This document shows positions 17,938 to 25,571 of a stretch of DNA of 35,319 nucleotides, in pieces (within the stretch, counting starts at the first letter, position 1; each line of letters begins with the position of its first letter). Location of the stretch: contig JALHPV010000040.1 of NCBI GenBank assembly GCA_022842285.1, positions 1 to 35,319 on the forward strand. The letters are read 5' to 3'. A model generated the notes under the pieces. The model had not been told where the DNA came from. It searched no databases and saw nothing but the letters and a program-made list of their open reading frames with translations. This stretch comes from Kofleriaceae bacterium (GTDB taxonomy: Bacteria > Myxococcota_A > Polyangia > Haliangiales > Haliangiaceae). The position numbers and the translations under genes were made by a program.

Positions 17938-20142
17938 ATGCGCCAGCGTTTTGCACGCCTCGGCTCGGTAGTGCTGGCGGGCCTCATTGGCCTCGCTGGC
18001 TGCTCCAAGAGCGAGTTCGACTACCGGACCTGGACCGAGAAGCTCGGCGACGGCAAGGAGGGCGAAGTCGCCGTCGACAAGCTCCAGCAGCTTGGCAATC
18101 CCGAGGCCATCCCGGCGCTCGGCAAGGCGTGGCAGGACGCGGGGAAGCCCGTCCGCATGCTCGAGGTGATCATCTCCCTCGCGCGCCCGCTCACCCCTGA
18201 AGAAGCGAAGGCGGCCTTCGTTACCGACTACGAGAAGAGCGGCCGCAAGGCCAGCTGGGATGCGGCGCTGCCCTTCCTCAAGCAGGCGATTCTCGAAGTC
18301 GACAAGGACAACCCGCGCTCGGTCGACTCCGCCACGAAGGCCGCGGAGGCCATTGGCGAGTCGCAGCTCGAAGGTGGCATGGAGGCGCTCGTCGAGATCG
18401 CCAACAAGCCCGTCGAGAAGAAGCTCTACGCGGCCCAGATCGCGGCCGTCCGCGCGATCGGCAAGTTCGAGGGGCAGAAGCAGGCGGCCTCGTCGGCGCT
18501 CGTGAAGATCGTCGACAAGGAAGGCCCGCCGCACCCGTCGACGGTGAAGGGCAAGGAGCAGCAGCGCTCTGCCGAGGAGAAGTACGGCTTCTACCTCGGC
18601 CTCACCGGCGCCGCGATCAACGCGCTCGGTGACCTTCGCGTTCCGTCCGCCACGCCCGCGCTCATCCTCGCGATGTACCGCGTGCCCGCGCTCTTCGGTC
18701 AGACCCGTCGCGCGCTCGTCGCCGCCGGCCCGACCGCCAAGGAGGAGATGCGCAAGATTCTCCGCCACGAGCACGCGGCGGTGAACCAGCTCTTCAAGGA
18801 CAAGAAGCTCGGCGAGGACTGCGACAAGACGGATCCGTCCGCGCCGTGCCTCCCGAACTCGGCGATGGACTACTACCCCGCCGTCGTCCTCGGTGACTTC
18901 TACGATCCGGCCACCGTGCCCGATCTGCTCAAGGTCCTCGAGCGGCCCGAGCTGCCGGTCTTCTATCACACCGACTCGACGCCGGATTACACGCAGTACT
19001 CCGCGATCTTCGACTCGCTCCGCAAGATCGGCTCCGCCGATGCGGCGAAGAAGGTCCGCGAGATGTGGGACAACAAGAACGCGACCCCGTCCGCGTACCT
19101 CACTCGCTCGATGGCCGCCTCGGCGTACGCCTTCCTCGTTCGTGATGGCTCCGGTGCCACCGAGCTCGCCGCGATCGCCGCCGACAACACGATCAAGGAC
19201 GCCGAAGGCGAGCGCCTTCGTCAGGAAGCGGCCACCGCCTTCGCGCGCATCGCGAAGACGGACAAGGAGATCAAGACGCTGAAGGATCAGGCCGCGAAGT
19301 ACATCGCGGCCGCCGACGTCGCTCGCAAGACGTCCGCCGAGAAGAAGCCGGCCGCCGATGCCGCCGACGCCAAGCTGAAGGCGCTGAAGCAGCAGTGGGA
19401 CGACAAGAAGGTCGCCTCCATCAAGATGTCGAAGGAGCTGTCGGCGAAGAAGCCGGCGTCGGACGCCGAGGCGACGGCGCAGACGAAGCAGCTCCAGGCG
19501 ATCGCCGCCGAGGTCGACAAGCTCGAGGCCGACTACAAGGCGCTGAAGAAGGCCAACAAGGCCATCACCGATCCGTACCGCCAGGCCGAGAACGAGGTGA
19601 AGGGCTACACGTCCTTCGCCCGCATGTTCCTCTCGCACATCGCGCGCATCGAGGTTGGCATCCGCTGCGGTGACAAGCTGCAGTGCTACGCCGACACCTT
19701 GAAGCTCACCGTCGAGCAGTCCGAGAAGAACCTCGCGCCGTACCTCGCTGGCTTCCCCGGCGACAAGCTCTCCGACTGGACCAAGGACCAGAAGCAGGCC
19801 GTCCTCGAGGCCAACATCGAGCGCGGCATGCTCGAGCTCGGCAAGCGCGGGCAGGAAGCCTCGCAGTTCACCGACCTCCTCCTCGACAACGCGAAGCGCA
19901 AGGAGCGCCTGATCCGTCAGTCGATCCTCCTGGCCCTCCCCAAGATCGCCAAGACCCCCTGCGCCACCTGCGAGGCAAAGCTCGACGAGGTCATCAAGTC
20001 GGGCACCGGTGACCCGGCGCTCAACGAGCTCAACACCGAGACCACGATGATGCGCAACTACTTCGGCTGGGCGGGTGGCAAGACCCCCACGCCGTCGACG
20101 AACGCGCCGGCCGAGAAGGCCGCCGAAGCCCCCGCGAAGTAA
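17938..20142 (+). CDS. HEAT-like repeat lipoprotein with coiled coil, TolQR operon partner
   Basis: The protein is 734 residues from ATG 17938. The signal peptide has lipobox LAGC (Cys22) and Ser follows the Cys, as in outer-membrane-directed lipoproteins. Residues about 40-400 consist of helical pairs such as VAVDKLQQLGNPEAIPALGKAW, AAVRAIGKFEGQKQAA and INALGDLRVPSATPALILAM, a HEAT/Armadillo-type solenoid. Residues about 440-545 are a Lys/Ala-rich coiled coil. A further helical region with Cys pairs (CGDKLQCY, CATCEAK) and an Ala/Pro/Lys tail follow. Its place as last gene of the TolQ-TolR-TolR operon suggests it is the envelope partner that receives the energy, in the position that TolA/TolB or Glt proteins hold elsewhere. 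This role is inferred; no homologue of known function is recognised. Confidence 0.85.
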   Translation: MRQRFARLGSVVLAGLIGLAGCSKSEFDYRTWTEKLGDGKEGEVAVDKLQQLGNPEAIPALGKAWQDAGKPVRMLEVIISLARPLTPEEAKAAFVTDYEKSGRKASWDAALPFLKQAILEVDKDNPRSVDSATKAAEAIGESQLEGGMEALVEIANKPVEKKLYAAQIAAVRAIGKFEGQKQAASSALVKIVDKEGPPHPSTVKGKEQQRSAEEKYGFYLGLTGAAINALGDLRVPSATPALILAMYRVPALFGQTRRALVAAGPTAKEEMRKILRHEHAAVNQLFKDKKLGEDCDKTDPSAPCLPNSAMDYYPAVVLGDFYDPATVPDLLKVLERPELPVFYHTDSTPDYTQYSAIFDSLRKIGSADAAKKVREMWDNKNATPSAYLTRSMAASAYAFLVRDGSGATELAAIAADNTIKDAEGERLRQEAATAFARIAKTDKEIKTLKDQAAKYIAAADVARKTSAEKKPAADAADAKLKALKQQWDDKKVASIKMSKELSAKKPASDAEATAQTKQLQAIAAEVDKLEADYKALKKANKAITDPYRQAENEVKGYTSFARMFLSHIARIEVGIRCGDKLQCYADTLKLTVEQSEKNLAPYLAGFPGDKLSDWTKDQKQAVLEANIERGMLELGKRGQEASQFTDLLLDNAKRKERLIRQSILLALPKIAKTPCATCEAKLDEVIKSGTGDPALNELNTETTMMRNYFGWAGGKTPTPSTNAPAEKAAEAPAK

Positions 20143-20162
20143 GCGAGCGCTTCACGCGCCCC

Positions 20163-20190
20163 ACACCCGCTGCTCGATCGCAGCGGGTGT
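20163..20190 (+). terminator. hairpin terminator after the TolQR operon
   Basis: acacccgctgc (20163-20173) and gcagcgggtgt (20180-20190) form a perfect 11-bp stem with a 6-base loop, 20 bases after the stop of the lipoprotein gene. It is followed by tgtcgtttc, a modest T-rich tract. This fits an intrinsic terminator. Confidence 0.75.
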
Positions 20191-20236
20191 TGTCGTTTCG
20201 GTTGCCGGACATCGGACCGGACAGCACCATCGTGGG

Positions 20237-20605
20237 GTGCCTGCGAAGGATCCCGACCAGCGGCGTGCGACCGTGCGAGCGTGGTACGCGCGTACGAAGT
20301 CTCGTGGTGGTCCGGAGATCGCCGAGCGAAGGCGGATCGTACGTCTGGCTCGTCGGCGTGCCATTGCTGATTGGTTCGTCGAGCTGAAGAGCGCTCTGGT
20401 TTGCCGGCGCTGCGGCGAGCCCCACCCGGGCTGCCTCCAGTTCCACCACACGGACCGCATGCAGAAAGAGGTCTCGGTCTCCGATGCAGTGCGGCGTGGC
20501 TGGAGTCGCCGTCGCATCGAGGCCGAGATCGCCAAGTGCGAGGTGCTGTGTGCCAATTGCCACCTGAAGCACCACGCGAAGGAGATGGCAGATGCCAATC
20601 GCTGA
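20237..20605 (+). CDS. small HNH-type zinc protein, copy 1
   Basis: About 122 residues from GTG 20237 (MPAKDPDQRR), chosen because its start and length match the second copy; the frame is open further upstream into the lipoprotein gene. A basic N-terminal helical region is followed by CRRCGEPHPGCLQFHHTDR, a spacer with SVSDAVRRGWSRRRIEAEI, and AKCEVLCANCHLKHH. Two Cys-x2-Cys knuckles, a central His-His and a final Cys-His-x3-His give the pattern of phage-type HNH endonucleases. A nicking or cutting role on DNA is likely from the family but not proven. The 3' end overlaps the start of copy 2 by 14 bases. Confidence 0.78.
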   Translation: MPAKDPDQRRATVRAWYARTKSRGGPEIAERRRIVRLARRRAIADWFVELKSALVCRRCGEPHPGCLQFHHTDRMQKEVSVSDAVRRGWSRRRIEAEIAKCEVLCANCHLKHHAKEMADANR

Positions 20606-20933
20606 TCGCGCTGCGTTCAACGCCGCGTGGCGTCGGTGGTACCGCGCGAACGCGCAACGCAAGATCGCGTGGCAACAGCGCCGTCGCGAGGAGCTCCGGT
20701 CCTGGGTCGCCGAACTCAAGGGGCCGTTGTCCTGCGAACGCTGCGGTGAGTCAGCCTCCGAGTGTCTACAATTCCATCATCGCGACCGAGCGAGCAAAGA
20801 GCTCGACATCGGTCGGGCCCTCGCCAACGGTTGGTCGAGAGAGCGGCTGCTACGTGAGATGGCGAAGTGCGACGTGCTGTGTGCCAACTGCCATCTCAAG
20901 CATCACTGGGAAGACCGATTTTCGTCGGGGTGA
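20592..20933 (+). CDS. small HNH-type zinc protein, copy 2, ending inside tRNA-Pro
   Basis: The protein is 113 residues from ATG 20592, with GGAG about 8 bases upstream inside copy 1. It has the same layout as copy 1: basic N-terminus, CERCGESASECLQFHHRDR, a spacer with IGRALANGWSRERLLREM, and AKCDVLCANCHLKHH. The two copies are paralogues, similar also at DNA level over the last motif, so this is a tandem duplication. The last three codons and the stop (20925-20933) lie on the opposite strand of the 3' end of the tRNA-Pro gene. That is the spot where mobile elements commonly integrate. An HNH endonuclease or nicking function is inferred. Confidence 0.8.
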   Translation: MPIADRAAFNAAWRRWYRANAQRKIAWQQRRREELRSWVAELKGPLSCERCGESASECLQFHHRDRASKELDIGRALANGWSRERLLREMAKCDVLCANCHLKHHWEDRFSSG

Positions 20934-20998
20934 CAGGATTCGAACCTGCGACTCCGTGCACCCAAAACACGTGCGCTACCAGACTGCGCTACACCCCG
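20925..20998 (-). tRNA. tRNA-Pro(UGG)
   Basis: The 74-base cloverleaf was read on the minus strand. The acceptor stem CGGGGTG/CACCCCG is perfect. The D stem is GCGC/GCGC with loop AGTCTGGTA. The anticodon stem is CGTGT/GCACG with loop TTTGGGT, anticodon TGG. The variable loop is GAGTC, and the T arm is GCAGG-TTCGAAT-CCTGT. The discriminator base is A, and CCA is not encoded. The 3' end overlaps the end of the HNH copy 2 gene on the other strand. Confidence 0.96.
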
Positions 20999-21036
20999 TG
21001 CAGACGAGATAGCACAAATCCTCCTCGCTGCGCTGC

Positions 21037-21666
21037 TCAGTACGGGAGACCGCCGCTGTTGCCACCCGGGCCGTAGTTGCAGACGATGCTCGAGCCGTAG
21101 GTCAGGCCAGGGCAGTTCGAGAGGGCGCAGCCGAGCTCGACCGAGGTCCGCCACACGATCTGCGTGTAGTGGCCGCAGACCCCCGAGCAGGAGCCGTTCG
21201 CCGGGTTGAAGTCGGCTTCTTCGGACGCCCACGACTCCACGGCATCGAGCCCGGTGGCACCGCCCGAGGAGCCGTAGATGTTCTCGCCGACGTAATACGG
21301 GTGGCCGGCGGAGCGGCCGTCGTTGTGGTCGATGAGGCCGGCCGGCGCTTCGTTGTCGGTACACGACTCCGCCCAGGCCCGGGCCGTGGCCTCGAGGTCC
21401 TCGTTCCACACGAGCGGAGGAAGCGGCGTGGCGGTATCGACCGCGGCGCGCACGTCGTTGTGGGCCCGGGTGATGCCGGCGAGCTCGGGCGGTTCGCCGG
21501 CGCTGTTGTCATCGCCGTCGGCCGCGTCGGCATCGGCCGAGTCAGCGTCGGCCGAGTCGGTGCCGGTCAGATCCGTGTCGTCGTCTTGGGCGTCGTTGGT
21601 GTCCGTGGTGGCGTCGTCGCTGCCGCAGGCGGCGACGACGAGGAGGATGAAGGTGATGGTCTTCAT
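21037..21666 (-). CDS. CAP (SCP/PR1) domain lipoprotein, copy 1
   Basis: The protein is 209 residues from ATG 21666. The signal peptide ends in lipobox VVAAC. A linker of about 40 residues rich in Asp, Thr and Ala follows, with DSADAD-type repeats. The CAP domain covers about 62-209: AHNDVR, LVWNEDLEATARAWAESC, GENIYGSS, the signature CGHYTQIVWRT and the closing CNYGPGGN. The CAP His and Glu residues of the active cleft are present (HNDVR, GEN, GHYTQ). CAP proteins bind sterols, lipids or surfaces, and the role in bacteria is poorly known. It sits 8 bases downstream of a close paralogue, so the two are a tandem duplication in one operon. Confidence 0.9.
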   Translation of the reverse strand: MKTITFILLVVAACGSDDATTDTNDAQDDDTDLTGTDSADADSADADAADGDDNSAGEPPELAGITRAHNDVRAAVDTATPLPPLVWNEDLEATARAWAESCTDNEAPAGLIDHNDGRSAGHPYYVGENIYGSSGGATGLDAVESWASEEADFNPANGSCSGVCGHYTQIVWRTSVELGCALSNCPGLTYGSSIVCNYGPGGNSGGLPY

Positions 21667-21674
21667 GCGAGGTC

Positions 21675-22373
21675 CTAGTAGGGGCGGTTGCCGTTGTTGC
21701 CGCCGGGGCCGTAGTTGCAGACGATGGATGAGCGGTACGTGAGGGCGGGGCAGGTGGAGATCGCGCAGCCGAGCTCGAGGGACGTGCGCCAGACGATCTG
21801 CGTGTAGTGGCCACAGACCCCCGAGCACGTGTTGCTGGCGTAGTTGTAGTTGGCCGCTTCGGCAGCCCAGAGGCTGACGGCGCCCATGGCGTTGGCGGTC
21901 CCCGACGAGCCGTAGACGTTCTCGCCCACGTAGTACGGGTGACCTTGCGAGCGGTTGGGGTTGTGGTCGATGAGGCCCGCGGGCGCGGCCGTGTCGGTGC
22001 ACCGGCTGGCCCACGCCCGCGCGGTGGCGGCGAGGGTCTCGCTCCAGACGAGCTGCGGCAGCGGCGTGGGCGTGTCGACGGCGAGGCGGACCTGGTTGTG
22101 GAAGAGCGTGATGCCGGTGAGCTCGGGCGGTTCGCCGACGCCGGGGGCGGCATCCGGGAGGGCCGCGTCGATCGTGTTGCCATCGGGGGCCGCATCGGGA
22201 GCCGGCAGCGCGTCGTCGCCGGGGCCATCATCGGCGGGGGTGTCGTCAGCGGGCGTGTCGTCGGACGCCGTGTCCGTGGTGTCGTCCGCGGCGTTGTCAT
22301 TCGGCCCGTCGGCGGGCGACGAATCGTCACCGCACGCCGCGACCATTGCGATCACGAGGAGCGCCCTCACCAT
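21675..22373 (-). CDS. CAP (SCP/PR1) domain lipoprotein, copy 2
   Basis: The protein is 232 residues from ATG 22373. The lipobox is VAAC. The linker is longer than in copy 1 and rich in Asp, Pro and Ala (about 17-80, with TPADD-type repeats). The CAP domain (about 82-232) has FHNQVR, LVWSETLAATARAWASRC, GHPYYVGENVYGSSG, CSGVCGHYTQIVWRTSLELGC and CNYGPGGN. The domain is highly similar to copy 1 while the linkers differ, so the linker evolves freely or expanded by repeats. It is likely exported and lipid-anchored, with the CAP domain presented beyond the membrane. Confidence 0.9.
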   Translation of the reverse strand: MVRALLVIAMVAACGDDSSPADGPNDNAADDTTDTASDDTPADDTPADDGPGDDALPAPDAAPDGNTIDAALPDAAPGVGEPPELTGITLFHNQVRLAVDTPTPLPQLVWSETLAATARAWASRCTDTAAPAGLIDHNPNRSQGHPYYVGENVYGSSGTANAMGAVSLWAAEAANYNYASNTCSGVCGHYTQIVWRTSLELGCAISTCPALTYRSSIVCNYGPGGNNGNRPY

Positions 22374-22405
22374 GCCCCGAGTATCGGCGAGCTTGTGCCG
22401 GGCGG

Positions 22406-22690
22406 CTACGGCGACGATGTAGGCCGAGATGTCAGGTGCTCCAGGGCGGGGACCAGGTCGGGCTCGTCGCTGCGCGCGTGGGCGAGGAGGTGGCGATCAT
22501 CGAGGGCCTCGCGGCGGATGATGGCGGCGAGGCGGGTCGCGGCGCTCTGCACGTCCCCGACGGGGGTGGTGAGGGTCGCGAGGAGTGCGCGAACCTCGGC
22601 GAAGACGGCGGGATCGACCTCGCGCGCCGTCAGGTTCGGTCGGCACCCGTGCGACCGACGGATGGCCAGGCTGCACGTCGCCGCTCCCAC
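22406..22690 (-). CDS. small helical protein of unknown function
   Basis: About 94 residues from GTG 22690; GTG 22756 would add 22 residues. The central part (VDPAVFAEVRALLATLTTP, AATRLAAIIRREALDDRHLL, PDLVPALEHL) predicts amphipathic helices and has the residue mix of a real protein. The N-terminal part is less convincing. No family is recognised. The opposite strand is also open here but gives an Arg-rich shadow. It lies 32 bases upstream of the CAP pair on the same strand and is divergent from the lipoprotein at 22787. Confidence 0.45.
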   Translation of the reverse strand: MGAATCSLAIRRSHGCRPNLTAREVDPAVFAEVRALLATLTTPVGDVQSAATRLAAIIRREALDDRHLLAHARSDEPDLVPALEHLTSRPTSSP

Positions 22691-22786
22691 GAGGACACAC
22701 AGCGGGTGGCATGCAGGTGCCGTGGTCGTCGGCCGCGTGATGATGAACGCTAGCACGCACGCCGGATACCCGGAGTAGGATTCACC

Positions 22787-23878
22787 GTGGCTCGGCTCGC
22801 TGCCATCGCGGTGTTGTTGGCGACGGGCTGCGGCCGTGTCGGGTTCGACGATCTGCCGCTCGTCACGATGGACGGGCCGGTGCAGCCGTGTGCGGCGGCG
22901 CAGGTACCTGGTGTGGACCTCGGTCCGCAGGCGCCGGTGGTCGGGATGGCGGGCACGGGCACGCCGCTCGGATACGCGCTCGCGGTTCAGCGTGGCGACG
23001 CGACGGCGGTCGATGGCCTGATAGTCGCCGCGGACCTGTCGGACGCGACCCCGAGCTCTCCCGGGCGCTCGACACCGGTGGAGGGATTCAGCACCACCTA
23101 CGAGCGGGTCGTGTTGCAGTGGGACGGCACACGCATCCTCGGCGGCCTCGTGACGGACCAAGGCGTCTTCTACTGGAAGACCTTCCCCGACAACATGGGG
23201 CAGTACACCTCGGCGGTCGAGGAGACGCCGACGCAGCAACCGGCGGTGCCCTTCTTCGCGACGGCGGATGGACAGCGCTTCGCGGTGTCGTTCGCCGGAC
23301 AGCAGCTCACGAGGTGGGAGCTCGACGCCGACGGCATCCCGACGGGCGTATCCACGGCCATCGACGTCGGCCGCCAGATCACCGCGGCCGGCGTCATCCC
23401 GCGCGACGAGGTCGGTTCGATCGCCGTCATCGAGGCCGAGGGCCTCGGCCTCTTCGCCATCGTGCTCGGGAGCCCCCGCCCCCGGGCGGCCTTCCTGCCG
23501 ATCGACATCGATCCCATCGGGACGCGCCCGGTCGTGACCGGCACGGCGACCCAGGTCCACGTCACCTACGTGCGCGGCAGCGAGCTCGTTGTCCGCACGA
23601 TCGACTCGTCGAGCCTGCAGGTCTCCCCCGTCCGGGTCGTTGCGCCCGTGAGCCCCGGGTTCTTCGGCAGCACCATGCGTGGCGACCAGCTGCGCGTCGT
23701 CTGGAGCGATGCCGCCGGCATTCACATCGGCATCGACGGCGCCGCCTTCGAGACGATCGACGTGGGCGGGCTACCCACCGACGCTCCCGACTCCTGGACG
23801 GTCGTCGCGCGTGACAGCGCCGCCACCGTGTTCGCCGCCTATGACGACGCGCTCTGGTCGATCCCGATCTGCGACTAA
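22787..23878 (+). CDS. lipoprotein with propeller-like repeats, unknown function
   Basis: The protein is 363 residues from GTG 22787. The signal peptide has lipobox LATGC (Cys15). The mature part is rich in beta-strand repeats of about 45-50 residues, for example ERVVLQWDGTRILGGLVTDQ, QRFAVSFAGQQLTRWELDAD, TQVHVTYVRGSELVVRTID and DQLRVVWSDAAGIHIGIDG. They resemble the blades of a seven-bladed propeller. No catalytic motif is seen, so a binding or surface role is likely. It ends 9 bases before the convergent kinase gene, with no clear terminator between. Confidence 0.8.
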   Translation: MARLAAIAVLLATGCGRVGFDDLPLVTMDGPVQPCAAAQVPGVDLGPQAPVVGMAGTGTPLGYALAVQRGDATAVDGLIVAADLSDATPSSPGRSTPVEGFSTTYERVVLQWDGTRILGGLVTDQGVFYWKTFPDNMGQYTSAVEETPTQQPAVPFFATADGQRFAVSFAGQQLTRWELDADGIPTGVSTAIDVGRQITAAGVIPRDEVGSIAVIEAEGLGLFAIVLGSPRPRAAFLPIDIDPIGTRPVVTGTATQVHVTYVRGSELVVRTIDSSSLQVSPVRVVAPVSPGFFGSTMRGDQLRVVWSDAAGIHIGIDGAAFETIDVGGLPTDAPDSWTVVARDSAATVFAAYDDALWSIPICD

Positions 23879-23887
23879 GTCGGAGGA

Positions 23888-25564
23888 CTAGCGTCGCAGG
23901 CGTGTCGTCGACGGGCGGGAGGCGGCCCAGGCACCATTGGCGATCAGCGCATCGCCCTGGGCGCGCAGGGCGGGCGCCAGGCGATCCGACAACGCCTCCG
24001 AGAGCGCGGTCGCGAACTGGCCCGCGGATTTGAAGCGGTCGGCCGGATCCTTCGCGAGACCGATCGCCAGGACGCGATCCAGGTCGGCGGGCAGGTGCGG
24101 CGCGATGACGACGGGCGCGCGCGGGCGCGTGTTCACCACACGGTACAACGTCTCGGCGATCTCGCCGCCCGCGTAGGGCGGATAGCCCGTGAGCGCGCGG
24201 TATGCGATGGCGGCGACCGCGTAGAGATCCGTGCAGTGATCGACCGTGCCGCCGGACGCTTGTTCGGGAGCCATGTAGGACGGCGTCCCGACGACGTGCC
24301 CGGCGGTCAGCGTGTCACTGGCATCGATCGCGCGGGCGACGCCGAAGTCGAGGATTTTCCAGACACCGTGGTGTCGGAACACGTTCTGCGGCTTCAGATC
24401 GCGATGCACCACGCCGACGGCCGCCGCGGCGGTGATGCCCACGCCGATCTGCTGCACGATGTCGACGACCTCGGCGGGCGCGAGCATCTTCCGCTCGCGC
24501 AGGATCTCGCCGAGCGTTTGCCCGTCGAGCAGCTCCATCACGAGGTAGGGCACCGGCTTCTCTCCGACCTCGAGCACGGTCACGACGTGGGGCGACTTGA
24601 CCTCGACGGCGGTCCGCAGCTCGCGCATGAAGCGGAGCACGTGATTCGTGTTGCCGAGCGACGCCTGCGCCAGCAGCTTGATGGCCACCTTCGCGCCGCT
24701 GCTCGTGTCGATGGCGGAGTAGACCTCGCCCATCGCGCCATGGCCGATGACCTGACCGAGCTGGTAGTGCCCGAGCACCTGGTCGGTGAACCGACCGCGC
24801 CCCGAGCGCAACGCTCGCTCGAGCTCCTCCCGCGCCTCGAGCAACAGCGCTTCGCGATGAGCCGCGAGGCGCACCGCGCGCTCCAGCTCGCCGATCGCGT
24901 CGAGCGCCGTGCGCCGTGACATACGTGCGGTGATGAGCGTCGCGAGCAGGACGAACTGCACGAGCCCCTGGACCACGATCTGATCGCGCATCGTCAGCGG
25001 CACGATCCGTACGAGGCCCGTGTCCCGCGCTGCGCCCGTGATCACGAGGAGCGCGAACAGCGCCTGCATGCCGGCACACACGGTGTAGACGGCGTACGCG
25101 AGCCGCGTGCTCTTGCCGAGCCCGGTGAAGTAGATGCCGAGGACGAGGATCACGGGGGCCGGCGAGAACACGCCGAAGTAGGGAATCGCCGTCGTCACGC
25201 ACGCGGCGGGGATGAACCAGCCGAGGGACGTCGAGGGCTTGCGGAACGACAGCGGGTCACTCGTACGGCGCAGCAGAAACATGATGGCCGCGATGGCGCA
25301 GCCCAGCGCCGAGAGCAGCGCGAAGCCCGCCGTCGGATCGCCGGGGAGCAGGACCACCGCGAGCCCACCGGCGCCGCAGATCGCGAACGCGATCATGCAG
25401 AAGCGTCGCGTGCGCACCATCTCGTCGCGTTCGAGCGCTTCGAGGGGCGATCCGACCGTCGTCGCGCTGGTACCGGCGCGGCTCTCTCCGACGGGAGGTG
25501 GCGTCAGACCCCGTTCGCGCCGGGGGGCCAGCGCTTGTGTCTCGAATGCCTCCGGCCCCGCCAA
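23888..25564 (-). CDS. membrane Ser/Thr protein kinase with N-terminal membrane domain
   Basis: About 558 residues from TTG 25564, eight bases after the stop of the gene upstream; ATG 25420 is an alternative. A short cytoplasmic leader is followed by about six membrane helices (about 55-215), then a short coiled coil (220-255). The kinase domain (about 267-540) has all key motifs: GHGAMGEVY, VAIK (Lys296), HRDLKPQNV, DFG, GTPSYMAPEQ. The kinase is C-terminal to the membrane part, the reverse of PknB-type kinases, so the membrane bundle may sense an intramembrane or quinone-type signal. It is the last gene of a six-gene operon that also encodes a second kinase and an FHA protein, and phosphorylation between these proteins is plausible. 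Confidence 0.9.
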   Translation of the reverse strand: MAGPEAFETQALAPRRERGLTPPPVGESRAGTSATTVGSPLEALERDEMVRTRRFCMIAFAICGAGGLAVVLLPGDPTAGFALLSALGCAIAAIMFLLRRTSDPLSFRKPSTSLGWFIPAACVTTAIPYFGVFSPAPVILVLGIYFTGLGKSTRLAYAVYTVCAGMQALFALLVITGAARDTGLVRIVPLTMRDQIVVQGLVQFVLLATLITARMSRRTALDAIGELERAVRLAAHREALLLEAREELERALRSGRGRFTDQVLGHYQLGQVIGHGAMGEVYSAIDTSSGAKVAIKLLAQASLGNTNHVLRFMRELRTAVEVKSPHVVTVLEVGEKPVPYLVMELLDGQTLGEILRERKMLAPAEVVDIVQQIGVGITAAAAVGVVHRDLKPQNVFRHHGVWKILDFGVARAIDASDTLTAGHVVGTPSYMAPEQASGGTVDHCTDLYAVAAIAYRALTGYPPYAGGEIAETLYRVVNTRPRAPVVIAPHLPADLDRVLAIGLAKDPADRFKSAGQFATALSEALSDRLAPALRAQGDALIANGAWAASRPSTTRLRR

Positions 25565-25571
25565 CGGATGA

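Noticed and set aside
17908-19638. 576-codon minus-strand open frame opposite the HEAT-like lipoprotein
   Set aside because: Leu/Arg/Gly-rich antisense shadow; the plus strand has a lipobox, operon spacing and helical repeats.
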